Counted from the stretch's first letter, positions 36,728 through 45,810 are shown. The stretch is 64,000 nt of DNA from Halomonas huangheensis (GCF_001431725.1 NZ_CP013106.1:2480001-2544000); one strand, 5' to 3'. Notes: a model not told the origin generated them from the letters alone. A program made the numbers and translations.

Positions 36728-38419
36728 ATGACACGCCAGACGCCCCCTCTCAGCTATGTCAGTGGTACCAGTGACCTTCCACTCAAAGGTCAGACCATTG
36801 GTGATTGTTTCGATGATACTGCGGAACGCTTCGCTGAACGCGAAGCGCTGGTCAGCCGACATCAAGGACTGCGATACCGCTGGCGAGAACTTCAAACTGA
36901 AGTCAATCGAGTCGCTTGCGCCCTGCTGGCAATGGGCGTGCGCAAGGGAGATCGCGTCGGTATCTGGTCACCCAACTGCGCGGAATGGGCGCTGACGCAG
37001 TTCGCGACCGCCAAGGTCGGCGCGGTGCTGGTCAACATCAATCCCAGCTACCGCACTCACGAGCTGGAATATGCGTTGAAACAATCCGGCACCTCAACGC
37101 TGATACTGCAGGGCGAGTTCAAGAGCTCCAACTATGTCGGCACCCTGGCGGAGCTGGCACCGGAACTGAAGCGTTCACGTACGGCGGCGCCCCTGAAACT
37201 GGCCGGTCTGCCGGACCTCAAGCGGGTCATTTGTCTCGATGCCACCCGCACCCTGCCTGGCATGCTCAGTTGGGAGCGCATGCTGGAGCGCTCCGGTGAG
37301 GTCAGTCTCGACGAACTGGCGGATGTTCAATCCGGTCTGCAATTCGACGACCCGATCAATATCCAGTACACCTCCGGCACCACCGGTGCGCCCAAGGGCG
37401 CAACTCTCTCTCACCACAATATTCTCAATAACGGCCTGTTCGTCGCACGAGCCATGAAGCTCACCGAGCATGACCGTATGGTCATACCGGTACCGCTCTA
37501 TCACTGTTTCGGTATGGTCATGGGCAATCTGGGCTGCCTGACCCACGGCGCCACCATGATCTATCCCGCCGCAGGGTTCACCCCGGAGTCCACGCTACAG
37601 GCGGTATCCGAAGAGAAAGCCACTGCGTTGTATGGCGTGCCGACGATGTTCATCGCCGAACTCGAGCATCCCGACTTCGAACACCACAATCTCTCAACCC
37701 TGCGTACCGGTATCATGGCCGGCTCGATCTGCCCGATAGAAGTGATGCGCAAGGTCATCGAGCGAATGCATATGCAGGAAGTCACCATCTGCTATGGCAT
37801 GACCGAAACCAGCCCGGTCAGCTTCCAGACCACGACCGATGCGCCCCTCGACAAGCGGGTCACCACCGTCGGCACTATCCATCCGCATCTCGAGGTCAAG
37901 TTGGTCAGCCCCGACAGCGGTGCAGCGGTTGTACGCGGCGAAACCGGAGAGTTGTGTACACGCGGCTACAGCGTGATGCTGGGCTATTGGAACAACGAGG
38001 CCGCTACCGCTCAGGCAATTGATGAATCCGGCTGGATGCACACCGGCGACCTCGCGACCATGGATGAAGAGGGCTATGTGACCATTGTCGGTCGTATCAA
38101 GGACATGATCATTCGCGGCGGTGAGAACATCTACCCACGTGAGATCGAGGACTTTCTCTACACCCACCCAGCTATCTCCGACGTCCAGATCATCGGCGTA
38201 CCGGACGAGAAGTATGGTGAGGAAGTCATGGCATGGGTGAAGCTGTCGGAAGGTGAACAGCTGGATGAGGAAGCACTCAAGGAATTCTGTGCAGGCAAGA
38301 TTGCCCACTACAAGGTTCCACGCTATGTGAAGTTCGTCGAAGAGTTTCCGATGACCGTTACCGGCAAGATCCAGAAGTTCAAGATGCGTAATCAGGCAAC
38401 CGAAGAGCTGGGTCTGTAG
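36728..38419 (+). CDS. Medium-chain/branched acyl-CoA synthetase (AMP-binding, ACSF2-like)
   Basis: A 563-residue ATP-dependent acyl-CoA ligase. Motifs in order: [20 protein letters not shown] (P-loop), [75 protein letters not shown] and the catalytic Lys in TVTGKIQKF. The style is that of ACSF2/FadD3-like medium-chain or branched acyl-CoA ligases. ATG 36728 is chosen over 36626 because the 34 residues before it are unlike the family and partly encoded by the tandem repeat. Located downstream of the LiuR-like gene, so it may feed acyl-CoAs to the neighbouring pathway. Confidence 0.9.
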   Translation: MTRQTPPLSYVSGTSDLPLKGQTIGDCFDDTAERFAEREALVSRHQGLRYRWRELQTEVNRVACALLAMGVRKGDRVGIWSPNCAEWALTQFATAKVGAVLVNINPSYRTHELEYALKQSGTSTLILQGEFKSSNYVGTLAELAPELKRSRTAAPLKLAGLPDLKRVICLDATRTLPGMLSWERMLERSGEVSLDELADVQSGLQFDDPINIQYTSGTTGAPKGATLSHHNILNNGLFVARAMKLTEHDRMVIPVPLYHCFGMVMGNLGCLTHGATMIYPAAGFTPESTLQAVSEEKATALYGVPTMFIAELEHPDFEHHNLSTLRTGIMAGSICPIEVMRKVIERMHMQEVTICYGMTETSPVSFQTTTDAPLDKRVTTVGTIHPHLEVKLVSPDSGAAVVRGETGELCTRGYSVMLGYWNNEAATAQAIDESGWMHTGDLATMDEEGYVTIVGRIKDMIIRGGENIYPREIEDFLYTHPAISDVQIIGVPDEKYGEEVMAWVKLSEGEQLDEEALKEFCAGKIAHYKVPRYVKFVEEFPMTVTGKIQKFKMRNQATEELGL

Positions 38420-38427
38420 AAAAGCAG

Positions 38428-38481
38428 CGAGCTACGAGCCGCGAACGCTCGTAGCTCGTAGCTCGTAGCTCGTAGCTCGTA
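38428..38481. repeat. GCTCGTA heptamer tandem repeats with inverted half
   Basis: CGAGCTACGAGC (38428-38439) is followed by its reverse complement (38447-38458) and five uninterrupted copies of GCTCGTA (38447-38481). It can fold as a 12-bp hairpin and may also end transcription from the acyl-CoA synthetase. Two further GCTCGTA units lie at 61930-61943. Confidence 0.85.
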
Positions 38482-38496
38482 GCCGAAGATTCTCCC

Positions 38497-39075
38497 CTAC
38501 ATTCCCTTCGGTGCAAAGATCCCCGGCGCGTTGCGCCAGTAACCCTTGTAGTCCATGCCGAAGCCGAAGACGTAACGATCTTCGACCTCGAGACTACAGT
38601 AATCAGCCTTGAGCCCAGGAACGGCCTTGCGATCGTGTGTCTTGTCGACCAGTACGGCGGTGGAGACGCTGCGTGCACCAGCCTCGCGACAGTACTCGAG
38701 GATGGCTGCCAGAGTGGCGCCTTCGTCGAAGATGTCGTCAACGATCACCACATGGCGGCCCGCCATGGGAATCTCTGGTGACACTCGCCAGAACAGCTCT
38801 CCACCACGGGTCTTGCCGCGGTAACGCGTGGCATGCAAGTAATCCACCTCCAACGGGAAACCCAACCGCGGCAGCAGATGCCCCGTGGTAATCAGGCCTC
38901 CATTCATCACGCAGTAGAAGACCGGTAGCTTATCGCCAAGATCGCGAGTGATCTCGTCGGCCATGCGATCCAACGCCAACTCGACCTCATCATGGTCGAT
39001 CAGGCAGTCGGCGTTATCCATGACTTCGCGCATATCATCCAGCGAAGCACTATGAATGGGGTCCAGTTTAGGCAT
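38497..39075 (-). CDS. Hypoxanthine-guanine phosphoribosyltransferase
   Basis: A 192-residue purine-salvage enzyme. The PRPP-binding signature VVIVDDIFDEGATLAAIL is intact, the CVMNGGLITTGHLLPRL loop precedes it, and VLVDKTHDRKAVPGLKADYCSLEVEDRYVFGFGMDY supplies the base-specificity segment of hypoxanthine/guanine enzymes. It lies 20 bases downstream of nagZ on the same strand, the arrangement also known in pseudomonads, so the two are probably one transcript. Confidence 0.9.
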   Translation of the reverse strand: MPKLDPIHSASLDDMREVMDNADCLIDHDEVELALDRMADEITRDLGDKLPVFYCVMNGGLITTGHLLPRLGFPLEVDYLHATRYRGKTRGGELFWRVSPEIPMAGRHVVIVDDIFDEGATLAAILEYCREAGARSVSTAVLVDKTHDRKAVPGLKADYCSLEVEDRYVFGFGMDYKGYWRNAPGIFAPKGM

Positions 39076-39095
39076 GGGAAATCACTCTAACAGGT

Positions 39096-40109
39096 TCAAT
39101 CAGTATTCATGGCTTCCAGGTGCGCATGCACCCGGCGCCAGCGCGACAACGCAGTCAGCGCGTCGAGATCCGGTCTTGCCCGCGCGTAGCGCAGGCGTGC
39201 AGCACGTCGGCTGGTCATGCCTTCACAGGCCTCCAGCACCTTCAGCGCTGCTGGACGGTCATTACAGATCAGTGCCATATCACAGCCAGCATCAAGGGCT
39301 GCAAGAGCACGCTCAGCAGGTCCTCCTGCGACATGCGCTCCGGCCATGCTCAGATCGTCGGAGAAGATGACACCCTTGAAACCAAGGCTCTCCCTGAGCA
39401 TACCCAGCCAGGACCGCGAGAAACCGGCAGGACGGGAATCGAAGGCGGGGAAGACAACATGAGCCGGCATCACACCATCAAGATGACCAGCCAGTTGGGT
39501 GAATGGCACCAGGTCATACTGACGCAGCGTATCAAGATCCCGTTCATCCACCGCTACACCATGGTGAGTATCGACATTCACTCCACCGTGACCGGGGAAA
39601 TGCTTGCCAACTGCCACCATTCCGGCTTCGTGCAGGCCTGTGATAAAGGCTCCTGCCATGGCAGCCACGGCCTGTGGGTCGGCCGAGAAGCTCCGGTTAC
39701 CGACCACTGAACAGAGTCCACGATCGATATCCAGTACCGGAGCAAAGCTCAGGTCCAGGCCACAGGCTGCCATTTCCATACCCAGCAACCAACCGGTATC
39801 CTGGCAAAGGCGTAGCGTCACTTCAGGCGCCTGCTCGAATTGCTGGGCGATGCGGGCCATCGGTGGGATGCGGGTAACGCCTTTCTTCAGGCGCTGCACT
39901 CGACCGCCTTCCTGGTCAATTGCCAACAGCAGATCGGGACGAATCTCGCGAATGGTCTGACAGAGCTCTCTCACCTGCACCGCATGCTCGGTATTGCGCG
40001 CAAAGAGGATTACGCCACCTACCGCTGGATGCTGGAGCAGGTCCCGCTCATCAGCCATCAGTTCGGTGCCAGCGAGATCTATCATCACCGGTCCAAGCGT
40101 CTGGGTCAT
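39096..40109 (-). CDS. nagZ: Beta-N-acetylhexosaminidase NagZ (peptidoglycan recycling)
   Basis: A 337-residue cytoplasmic family 3 glycosidase that removes GlcNAc from GlcNAc-anhydroMur-peptides. It begins TLGPVMIDLAGTELMADE; motifs are GGVILFARN, LAIDQEGGRVQRLKKG, DLSFAPVLDIDRG, GKHFPGHGGVNVDTHH (with the flexible-loop Asp-His pair of NagZ) and the nucleophile segment VIFSDDLSM. Start 40109 is chosen by family length; the frame extends 24 codons further without similarity. Upstream of hpt. Confidence 0.94.
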   Translation of the reverse strand: MTQTLGPVMIDLAGTELMADERDLLQHPAVGGVILFARNTEHAVQVRELCQTIREIRPDLLLAIDQEGGRVQRLKKGVTRIPPMARIAQQFEQAPEVTLRLCQDTGWLLGMEMAACGLDLSFAPVLDIDRGLCSVVGNRSFSADPQAVAAMAGAFITGLHEAGMVAVGKHFPGHGGVNVDTHHGVAVDERDLDTLRQYDLVPFTQLAGHLDGVMPAHVVFPAFDSRPAGFSRSWLGMLRESLGFKGVIFSDDLSMAGAHVAGGPAERALAALDAGCDMALICNDRPAALKVLEACEGMTSRRAARLRYARARPDLDALTALSRWRRVHAHLEAMNTD

Positions 40110-40467
40110 GTCGCCTACCTGATCGGAAAAGGGAAAAGATTCTAGACTAAAGTCATTCACAGCGACAGCCTGGCTCATCATGCCGGCAGCATGGCCAGTC
40201 TCTCACCGATACCTTATCGGCGCATCATGCTCCGCGACACCCCGACATGGACCGACACCTCGACATTCTCTGAGGTCAATATCGGCCATATCAACCAGCG
40301 AAGCAACGCAACGTCGGTACTCGTGCAATTGCCTGATCCAGAGCATTGGCGTCATGCCGACCAGCAGGAAACTGCACTAGAATATCCCGCCTGGCATCAC
40401 CGCATGGTTTCACCCTATCGGAATGCCCTCAAGGATGAACAGGGCTGCAACAGGCAGGAGCCTACTC
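40110..40467. other. Intergenic region between nagZ and pilD
   Basis: 358 bases between divergent genes. Short open frames exist on the plus strand (for example from 40191), but they have no family similarity, no ribosome binding site and unlikely composition. No clear promoter motif was recognised. Confidence 0.5.
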
Positions 40468-41328
40468 GTGTATCGCGATCCTGACACTATCACCACATTA
40501 CCTCTGGCCCTTGTCGCATTGGCTGGCCTTTGCCTGGGTAGCTTTCTTACCGTAGTGATCGAACGGCTACCGAGAATACTGGCACGCCAATGGCGTAGCG
40601 ATGCGTTGGTCATAGCTGGGCGACTCCCAGCAACCGAAGCACCTCTGTCGCTGGTTCGCCCAGCCTCTCACTGCCCACGATGCCAACAATCCATAGCCTG
40701 GCACGACAACATTCCCGTGCTTGGCTGGCTCAAGCGACGAGGCCGTTGCGCCCATTGTCGAGCTTCGATAAGCCCGCTGTACCCTACCATCGAGCTTTCT
40801 GCCGCCGTTCTGACGGTCGCGATCATCTACACCCAGGGGCTATCGGGGTCGAGCATCATGCTGGTCGGGGCAGCACTGACGCTGCTGGCTCTGGCAGCGA
40901 TCGACCTCCGTACTCAACTGCTGCCGGATATTCTCACCCTGCCGCTGCTATGGGCTGGATTGATATACCAGCTGTTGATCGCACCCGACATGCTTGAATC
41001 TGCCGTTATCGGCGCCATAGTGGGTTATGGCGCCATGTGGTGTATCTCCATGCTGTACCTCCTGGTCACGAGACATGAAGGCATGGGCCACGGTGACTTC
41101 AAACTGACAGCGGCGCTGGGCGCCTGGCTGGGTTGGGAGATGTTGCCACTGGTCATGCTGATCGCGGCTGGTACAGGCGCCGTCTGCGGGCTGCTGAGTC
41201 ATGCTCTATCCCCGGATCTACGCGGCAAGCCTTTGCCTTTTGGCCCGTGGCTGGCTTTAGCGGGCTGGTGTGGCCTGATCGCGGGTGACACACTAATGTC
41301 GAGCTATCTTTCACTATTCCAGCCATGA
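40468..41328 (+). CDS. pilD: Prepilin leader peptidase / N-methyltransferase PilD
   Basis: A 286-residue polytopic inner-membrane aspartic protease that cleaves and methylates type IV prepilins and type II pseudopilins. It has the CxxC...CxxC zinc loop (CPRCQQS and CAHCRA), the two catalytic aspartates in AAIDLRTQLLPD and GMGHGDFK, and about seven hydrophobic segments. GTG at 40468 is preferred because CAGGAG sits 7 bases upstream; an ATG at 40435 in frame has no such site. pilD-coaE-yacG order is common in gammaproteobacteria; here pilA, pilB and pilC are not adjacent in the window. Confidence 0.92.
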   Translation: MYRDPDTITTLPLALVALAGLCLGSFLTVVIERLPRILARQWRSDALVIAGRLPATEAPLSLVRPASHCPRCQQSIAWHDNIPVLGWLKRRGRCAHCRASISPLYPTIELSAAVLTVAIIYTQGLSGSSIMLVGAALTLLALAAIDLRTQLLPDILTLPLLWAGLIYQLLIAPDMLESAVIGAIVGYGAMWCISMLYLLVTRHEGMGHGDFKLTAALGAWLGWEMLPLVMLIAAGTGAVCGLLSHALSPDLRGKPLPFGPWLALAGWCGLIAGDTLMSSYLSLFQP

Positions 41329-41366
41329 GAGCACACCGCAGGGCTGAGCAACGAGGACACACTGGT

Positions 41367-41990
41367 ATGATCGTAGGGCTGACAGGGGGCATTGCCTCAG
41401 GCAAGTCCACAGTGGCAAGCGCCTTCGGCGAACTCGGCATTGGTTGGGTGGATGCTGACCAGATTGCTCGCGAGGTCGTCGCGCCCGGCGAGCCGGCGCT
41501 GGCCGAGATCATGGCTCGCCATGGGCCTGCCATCGTCGATACCTCCGGCAATCTCGACCGAGCTGCACTGCGTGCCATCATTTTCGCTGATGAACAAGAG
41601 CGGCGCTGGCTGGAGAGCATCACCCACCCACACATTCGCGAGCGCCTGCACCAGCGTCTCGAGGAACTTCAGCAGAAGTCGTCAGCCTATGTGCTGCTGG
41701 TCTCGCCACTGCTGTTCGAATCCGGCCAGGCGGGTATGGTCGACCGCTGTCTGGTGATCGATGTCCCGGAAAGCGTGCAGATAGCCCGCACCTGCGAGCG
41801 CGACGGTGTTGATGAGGGCCAGGCCAGAGCCATTGTCTCCGCCCAGATGTCGCGTACTGAACGCCTATCCCGTGCCGACGATGTCATCGTCAATGATGGC
41901 GATATGACAGCGCTCAACGAACAGGTTCGAGCACTGGATCGTCGTTATCGCCAGGCGCTGATGGCATCGGCTTTGCCCAAAACGCCGTAA
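41367..41990 (+). CDS. coaE: Dephospho-CoA kinase
   Basis: A 207-residue P-loop kinase for the last step of coenzyme A synthesis. It begins MIVGLTGGIASGKSTVASAF with the Walker A motif at 8-15, then WVDADQIAREVVAPG, the LLVSPLLFESG segment and a C-terminal ADDVIVNDGD. ATG 41367 has GAGGA upstream; the frame is open back to 41325, but the P-loop start fixes the true N-terminus. Follows pilD by 38 bases and precedes yacG by 45. Confidence 0.95.
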   Translation: MIVGLTGGIASGKSTVASAFGELGIGWVDADQIAREVVAPGEPALAEIMARHGPAIVDTSGNLDRAALRAIIFADEQERRWLESITHPHIRERLHQRLEELQQKSSAYVLLVSPLLFESGQAGMVDRCLVIDVPESVQIARTCERDGVDEGQARAIVSAQMSRTERLSRADDVIVNDGDMTALNEQVRALDRRYRQALMASALPKTP

Positions 41991-42035
41991 TCTGGCATCC
42001 TGGCGCCTGAGTGTTGAATCCTACCGAGAGATTTC

Positions 42036-42272
42036 ATGAACCAAACCGACCAGAAGCGCCCCCTGGAAGTCGCCTGCCCACAGTGCAGGAAGAAGGTTCA
42101 GTGGCGCGAGGACAATCCCTGGCGTCCCTTCTGCAGCGAACGCTGTCGCTTGATCGACCTGGGTGCATGGGCCGACGGTTCTCATCGCATCGCTGGCGAA
42201 CCCGCCATGGATGAGACCAGCATCGATGAATGGGTAGCCCGTGCAGAGCGAGATATGAACAGGGATGACTGA
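42036..42272 (+). CDS. yacG: DNA gyrase inhibitor / zinc-finger protein YacG
   Basis: A 78-residue protein with the YacG zinc motif [10 protein letters not shown]...[24 protein letters not shown] (cysteines 14, 17, 33, 37). E. coli YacG binds GyrB and blocks DNA binding. Its 3' end overlaps the start of the Tus-like gene by 8 bases, so the two are translationally coupled here. gyrA itself is 11 kb away in the same window. Confidence 0.93.
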   Translation: MNQTDQKRPLEVACPQCRKKVQWREDNPWRPFCSERCRLIDLGAWADGSHRIAGEPAMDETSIDEWVARAERDMNRDD

Positions 42273-43137
42273 CGACACCTCGTATCGCCTGCTGGCCGAA
42301 CTGGAACATTGCTTCGACCACATCATCGAAGGCGTGGAACGCCTGGTAGATTACTGGTCCACTGCGGATTTACCAGGCTGGGCCTTCAATGCAGATCATG
42401 CAAATGCAGATTGGCTCCGGCAGGCGTTGCTGGATGTCTGGTACCAGGACGGCCAGGATGGCCGCTCCACCAGCAGTCATGTGGGTATCATCGGTGCCGA
42501 TGAAACCACCATGCGGCTGGTTGAAGAGCTCAATACCCTCAAGGAACGCTTCGCCCGTATCGCCGCAGAGATTCGCCAACAAAACCCTCAGCGCATTTCT
42601 GAGCTCAAGGCCATACTGCCCTTTCGTCACCCTCACCTGCACACTCATCTCAAGGGCTCCGGCCTGGCACGTCTTCACCTCAAGCAATGCTGGCGGAGCA
42701 TTCCGCTAGCCGACGCACCGCTGACGCGGGTGCGTCTCGCCTGGTACAGCAGCGGCCGCTCCATTACCCGCCTGAGTGTTGCCGAGGCCGAGAAGCGTCT
42801 TCTCGCGCTCGACAGTGATGCCGTCCACGTCCGTATACAGCTGCAACGGCTGGCAGGCATTCCTGCTTCGGAACCCCTGGCTCAAGTACAACGGCAAGCT
42901 CCCTTGATGCGCGCCAACCTGTTCTATCGAGAGCCGCTGAAGGATGGACGCACCCGGCGCGCCATGAACGTCGCCTTACCGTTGTTTGTGCCCTGCCCCG
43001 ACAAGCGGCTACCCGATCACAACATGCCACCACTACGCCCGCCCAGCGAACGACAGCGAGCGCGTCGCAGCGATGAGCGTCTGGAAGAAGATCCCTTCCT
43101 GCCCAGTCTGCGAATCTTTCGCTACCGCTCATATTGA
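42265..43137 (+). CDS. Replication terminus site-binding protein, Tus-like
   Basis: A 290-residue basic-tailed protein that I align by eye to E. coli Tus. Residues ~154-180 ([26 protein letters not shown] region) match the Tus segment [25 protein letters not shown] in spacing. Residues ~216-243 ([13 protein letters not shown]... LPLFVP) match ARVWYKGDQ...TPLIAL. The final LRIFRYRSY matches LRLIIPRLHLY. Tus binds Ter sites and arrests replication forks with polarity. Similarity is low overall, so the name rests on motif order and length. It overlaps yacG by 8 bases, a different context from E. coli tus. Confidence 0.65.
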   Translation: MTDDTSYRLLAELEHCFDHIIEGVERLVDYWSTADLPGWAFNADHANADWLRQALLDVWYQDGQDGRSTSSHVGIIGADETTMRLVEELNTLKERFARIAAEIRQQNPQRISELKAILPFRHPHLHTHLKGSGLARLHLKQCWRSIPLADAPLTRVRLAWYSSGRSITRLSVAEAEKRLLALDSDAVHVRIQLQRLAGIPASEPLAQVQRQAPLMRANLFYREPLKDGRTRRAMNVALPLFVPCPDKRLPDHNMPPLRPPSERQRARRSDERLEEDPFLPSLRIFRYRSY

Positions 43138-43187
43138 GTTGGCCTGCAGCGGCTACAAAAGCTGCTCGCGATTAGACTTAAGGGGAC

Positions 43188-43499
43188 TCACGACCGTCCC
43201 CGACGCTCCGCTTCGATCACCCGCAGCAGGTCACACGCACCACGTGGAGATTGAGCATACTCAGCCATCAAGCTACTCAATTGCTCTCTAAACTCCGCAT
43301 CTCGTGCTTCCTGTGCTCGCTGCGCCTCTTCGCGCTCCAGTTCTTCGACAGAGCGCAACGGTGGGCTATCAGGAGCATCCTCAAGCTTGACCGAGCCATC
43401 CAGCCCTTTCAGCGCCTCAGCGAATGCATCATCCAACTCACGGAATTTACGTAGCTTTTCACGTTCATCCATAGGCTTGGAAGTATTGTTCTGTCTCAT
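43188..43499 (-). CDS. Small protein resembling the oligomerisation half of MvaT, no DNA-binding domain
   Basis: A 103-residue acidic, helical protein. Residues 69-93 (EFREQLSSLMAEYAQSPRGACDLL) align without gaps to residues 36-60 of the MvaT encoded at 44971 (EFKSKLEALMTKFEKSPADV-type), with about 9 of 25 identical, including EF, LM, SP and the final LL. It then ends after ten residues, where MvaT continues into its DNA-binding domain. The first 60 residues are charged and probably coiled coil. This is the layout of proteins that interfere with H-NS-type silencers by hetero-oligomerising. The role is inference; the ribosome binding site is weak. Confidence 0.6.
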   Translation of the reverse strand: MRQNNTSKPMDEREKLRKFRELDDAFAEALKGLDGSVKLEDAPDSPPLRSVEELEREEAQRAQEARDAEFREQLSSLMAEYAQSPRGACDLLRVIEAERRGRS

Positions 43500-43855
43500 T
43501 TGTTACCGGCCGTAAGTGACAAGAAAAAAGCGAAAAAATTGATCATTTTCGACTCTTCACCTTTGAAAAATAACATCATTTAAACGTTTTTTCATGATTT
43601 TCAATGCAGTATCGTACACCACCCTTCTAATTCTTTGTGCACAATCGATCAAATCGGCACATTGAACTTGCCTTCAACACGCCCTACACTGCATAACTAA
43701 GTAACAGCATGTATCAGAAAGAAACAGATCGAATCACCTTTTCTTGATCAACGCGGGGCAGGATCGCTCCCCATACCAGCCACCAGTGAAGCATTCGGGT
43801 CGAAAGGCCAACCAACTCCAATAAAGCATGCCACTGGTTCAGGGAGATACGACAT
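43500..43855. promoter_or_regulatory. AT-rich intergenic region before the AraC/GyrI-like gene
   Basis: 356 bases, much richer in A+T than the surroundings (for example GAAAAAATTGATCATTTTC and AAATAACATCATTTAAACG). This makes it a natural target for MvaT silencing. It must hold promoters for both divergent genes, but no single -35/-10 pair is convincing. No gene was found. Confidence 0.55.
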
Positions 43856-44662
43856 ATGTTCAATGAAATGATGCGCGCCGAAATCTGGCTGCAGGAAACT
43901 CTGGACAGTCAACTCAGCATTGAAGACCTGGCCACACGCATGGGCTATTCATCGTCACAAGTACGCAGACGCTTTCGTCAGTCCTTCGGTATTTCTCCCA
44001 GCGCCTATCGCGATATGCTGCGGCTGGAGAAGGCTGCCCGCCTACTGATCCATACACCTCATGGTGTACATGATATCGCAAGGCGTTGCGGATATCGCAA
44101 TCATTCTGCCTTTACGCGTGCCTTCCAGCGCCGCTATCACGTAGCACCCCGTGAGTATCGCCAGAATCAGCGACTGGAACTGTATCGTCACCGGCACAAC
44201 CTACCGCACTTCTCTGTCAAGATGATCGACCTGCCGTTGCGTAGAGCGGCCGTCACGCGCCTCTATCAGCCACCGGAAATCATCGAGAACCTGGACAACT
44301 GGGAACGCAATGCTGATGGCGCTTATGACCTGCCAGCTCGAATCAGCAATGCCGCGCCCATCGCAATTCTTCACGATCATCCATTGGCAAGCGAATCACC
44401 GCGCATCGACCTGGGCGTACTGGTTGAAGAGGAACACGCGCATCGTCTGGCCCTGCCTTTACCGTTCCGCCTGGTAGTATTACCAGCTCAACGGTATGCA
44501 TCCATTTCGATCGAGGACAGTTCGCACCTCACCAGCGCCATGCTGTTCATGGCCTGTCGCAGCCTGTCTGAACATGGCGTCTACCTCAGTGGAGAGGCGC
44601 CTCAGCTGATCAAGGGAAAGTACGAGCTCGAACTACGACTCCCTCTTCTTGAGGACGATTGA
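43856..44662 (+). CDS. AraC-family regulator with C-terminal GyrI-like effector domain
   Basis: A 268-residue regulator. The DNA-binding domain is N-terminal (about 5-105): IEDLATRMGYSSSQVRRRFRQSFG and DIARRCGYRNHSAFTRAFQRRYHVAPREYR are two AraC-type helix-turn-helix units. The C-terminal part (about 115-268) resembles the GyrI/SHS2 ligand-binding domain seen in Rob- and SoxS-like regulators (MIDLPLRRAAVTRLYQPP, DLGVLVEE, LPAQRYASI). GGGAGA lies 9 bases before the ATG. Target unknown; located in an AT-rich region beside mvaT. Confidence 0.83.
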   Translation: MFNEMMRAEIWLQETLDSQLSIEDLATRMGYSSSQVRRRFRQSFGISPSAYRDMLRLEKAARLLIHTPHGVHDIARRCGYRNHSAFTRAFQRRYHVAPREYRQNQRLELYRHRHNLPHFSVKMIDLPLRRAAVTRLYQPPEIIENLDNWERNADGAYDLPARISNAAPIAILHDHPLASESPRIDLGVLVEEEHAHRLALPLPFRLVVLPAQRYASISIEDSSHLTSAMLFMACRSLSEHGVYLSGEAPQLIKGKYELELRLPLLEDD

Positions 44663-44970
44663 GCAGCGCAACGAATACATAGTTTGACCCATCAATGGCC
44701 GCAGTGGCAACTCTGCGGCCATTGTCTTGCACATTTGCCTCTTCTTTCGCTAATCCATTAAACACGAAGCCTCAGCCTCGCAACCTGCTTGTAAACGTGT
44801 CGGCAGAAATCAGCTCATCCAACTCAGGTCTTGTATGCAACATACGAGATCCTGAATTGAGGGGACCAAAAAACAACCCGCCGGTGATGGTATCACCGAC
44901 GGGTTTTGACACACGCAAAGCTAAAGGCGCGCTTAGCTACTCATCAACGCGTGCTATTCATCAACGCGTG
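44663..44970. other. Intergenic region between AraC/GyrI-like gene and mvaT
   Basis: 308 bases with no credible gene. They hold the bidirectional terminator at 44868-44909 and the two extra copies of the mvaT gene end at 44938-44970. The plus-strand open frame from 44695 is not supported. Confidence 0.6.
44868..44909 (-). terminator. Intrinsic terminator of mvaT, probably bidirectional
   Basis: AACCCGCCGGTGAT (44875-44888) pairs with ATCACCGACGGGTT (44892-44905) at 13 of 14 positions around a GGT loop. Read leftward it ends in GTTTTTTGG, a good T-run; read rightward it ends in TTTTGAC. Confidence 0.85.
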
Positions 44971-44986
44971 TTACTCTTCAACGCGT
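44938..44986. repeat. Tandem copies of the mvaT 3' end
   Basis: Read on the minus strand, the last codons of mvaT (CGCGTTGAAGAGTAA) are followed by CGCGTTGATGAATAG and CGCGTTGATGAGTAG, each linked by CA. So the gene end, including a stop codon, is present three times as a 17-base unit. Confidence 0.85.
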
Positions 44987-45348
44987 ACCAGCCATGACTC
45001 GACGGTATCACTATCAAACTCTTCCTTCCACGCCTTGAGAGTCTTGTGGTTACCACCACGAGTCTCAACCACTTCACCCGTGTTGGGGTTCTTGTAGATC
45101 TTCAGCTTGCGCTTGCGGCGACCACCGGCAGACGCCGGTGCAGCCTTGGTGCTGGCAGCAGGCTTCGGATCGAGTAGAGCAATAACATCAGCTGGGCTCT
45201 TTTCGAACTTTGTCATCAATGCTTCAAGCTTGCTCTTGAACTCGAGCTCGCTCTTGAGACGATCATCGTTCTGTAGCTTTTCCAGCTGGGCTTGAACCTG
45301 CTTGAGCTGCTGCTCAAGCTGTACGTAGTCATTCAAGATTGAAGACAT
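44971..45348 (-). CDS. mvaT: MvaT/MvaU-family H-NS-like nucleoid silencer
   Basis: A 125-residue xenogeneic silencer. Residues 1-60 form the coiled-coil oligomerisation domain (LEQQLKQVQAQLEKLQNDDRL, EFKSKLEALM). A Pro/Ala linker (61-75) is followed by the DNA-binding domain KIYKNPNTGEVVETRGGNHKTLKAWKEEF with the RGGN AT-pincer loop that inserts into AT-rich minor grooves. A promoter is visible upstream and an intrinsic terminator downstream, so it is a single-gene unit. MvaT-type silencers replace H-NS in pseudomonads and halomonads. Confidence 0.93.
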   Translation of the reverse strand: MSSILNDYVQLEQQLKQVQAQLEKLQNDDRLKSELEFKSKLEALMTKFEKSPADVIALLDPKPAASTKAAPASAGGRRKRKLKIYKNPNTGEVVETRGGNHKTLKAWKEEFDSDTVESWLVRVEE

Positions 45349-45389
45349 GAAAGTTACCTTGAATTATGATTTTGAGGATGCGCGCATCA

Positions 45390-45417
45390 TTATTACTTCT
45401 GAAGTTGAAACTCGCAA
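45390..45417 (-). promoter_or_regulatory. Putative mvaT promoter
   Basis: On the minus strand TTGCGA (45417-45412) and TAATAA (45395-45390) are 16 bases apart, in AT-rich DNA about 42 bases before the mvaT start codon. The ribosome binding site is AAGG, eight bases before the ATG. Confidence 0.55.
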
Positions 45418-45788
45418 CTACTATAGCAATTTTATAATAGCAGTACTGCCGCAAATACTTTGCAATACCCACAAATAGCCATCATGAGCAACCCAGAAAG
45501 AGAGAAAAGACTTCTCATTTCGGTGCAGAATTATCATTGAGCGCCACGTTGCGTAGAACTTACAGGAGTAGTGTGCAGCACAATAGCTTCCGGAGGATGC
45601 ATGGTGCAGGAGCCTGGCGAGAAAGCATACAGTGGCGGAAAATATGACTGCGAAATCACTCAACCACTAAAAATAAACACAGAAAAACAAATGCTCACAA
45701 AACAAAACACTAGCCAGACAATATCCAACAACGATGGCGGTGCAAACAAGACTACGCGCGAGTCCACTATAAACAGCTATAAACAGAA

Positions 45789-45810
45789 ACGCCGCCCTGA
45801 TGGGCGGCGC
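45789..45810 (-). terminator. Intrinsic terminator of rpsA and the supraoperon
   Basis: CGCCGCCC-TGAT-GGGCGGCG forms an 8-bp stem with a tetraloop, followed on the minus strand by TTTCTGTTT. It lies 35 bases after the rpsA stop codon. Confidence 0.85.

Noticed and set aside
43698..43713. TAAGTAACAGCATGTA, 11 of 16 matches to a Ter site, near the Tus-like gene
   Set aside because: Mismatches fall in the core, the region is AT-rich, and the Ter sequence for this Tus-like protein is unknown.
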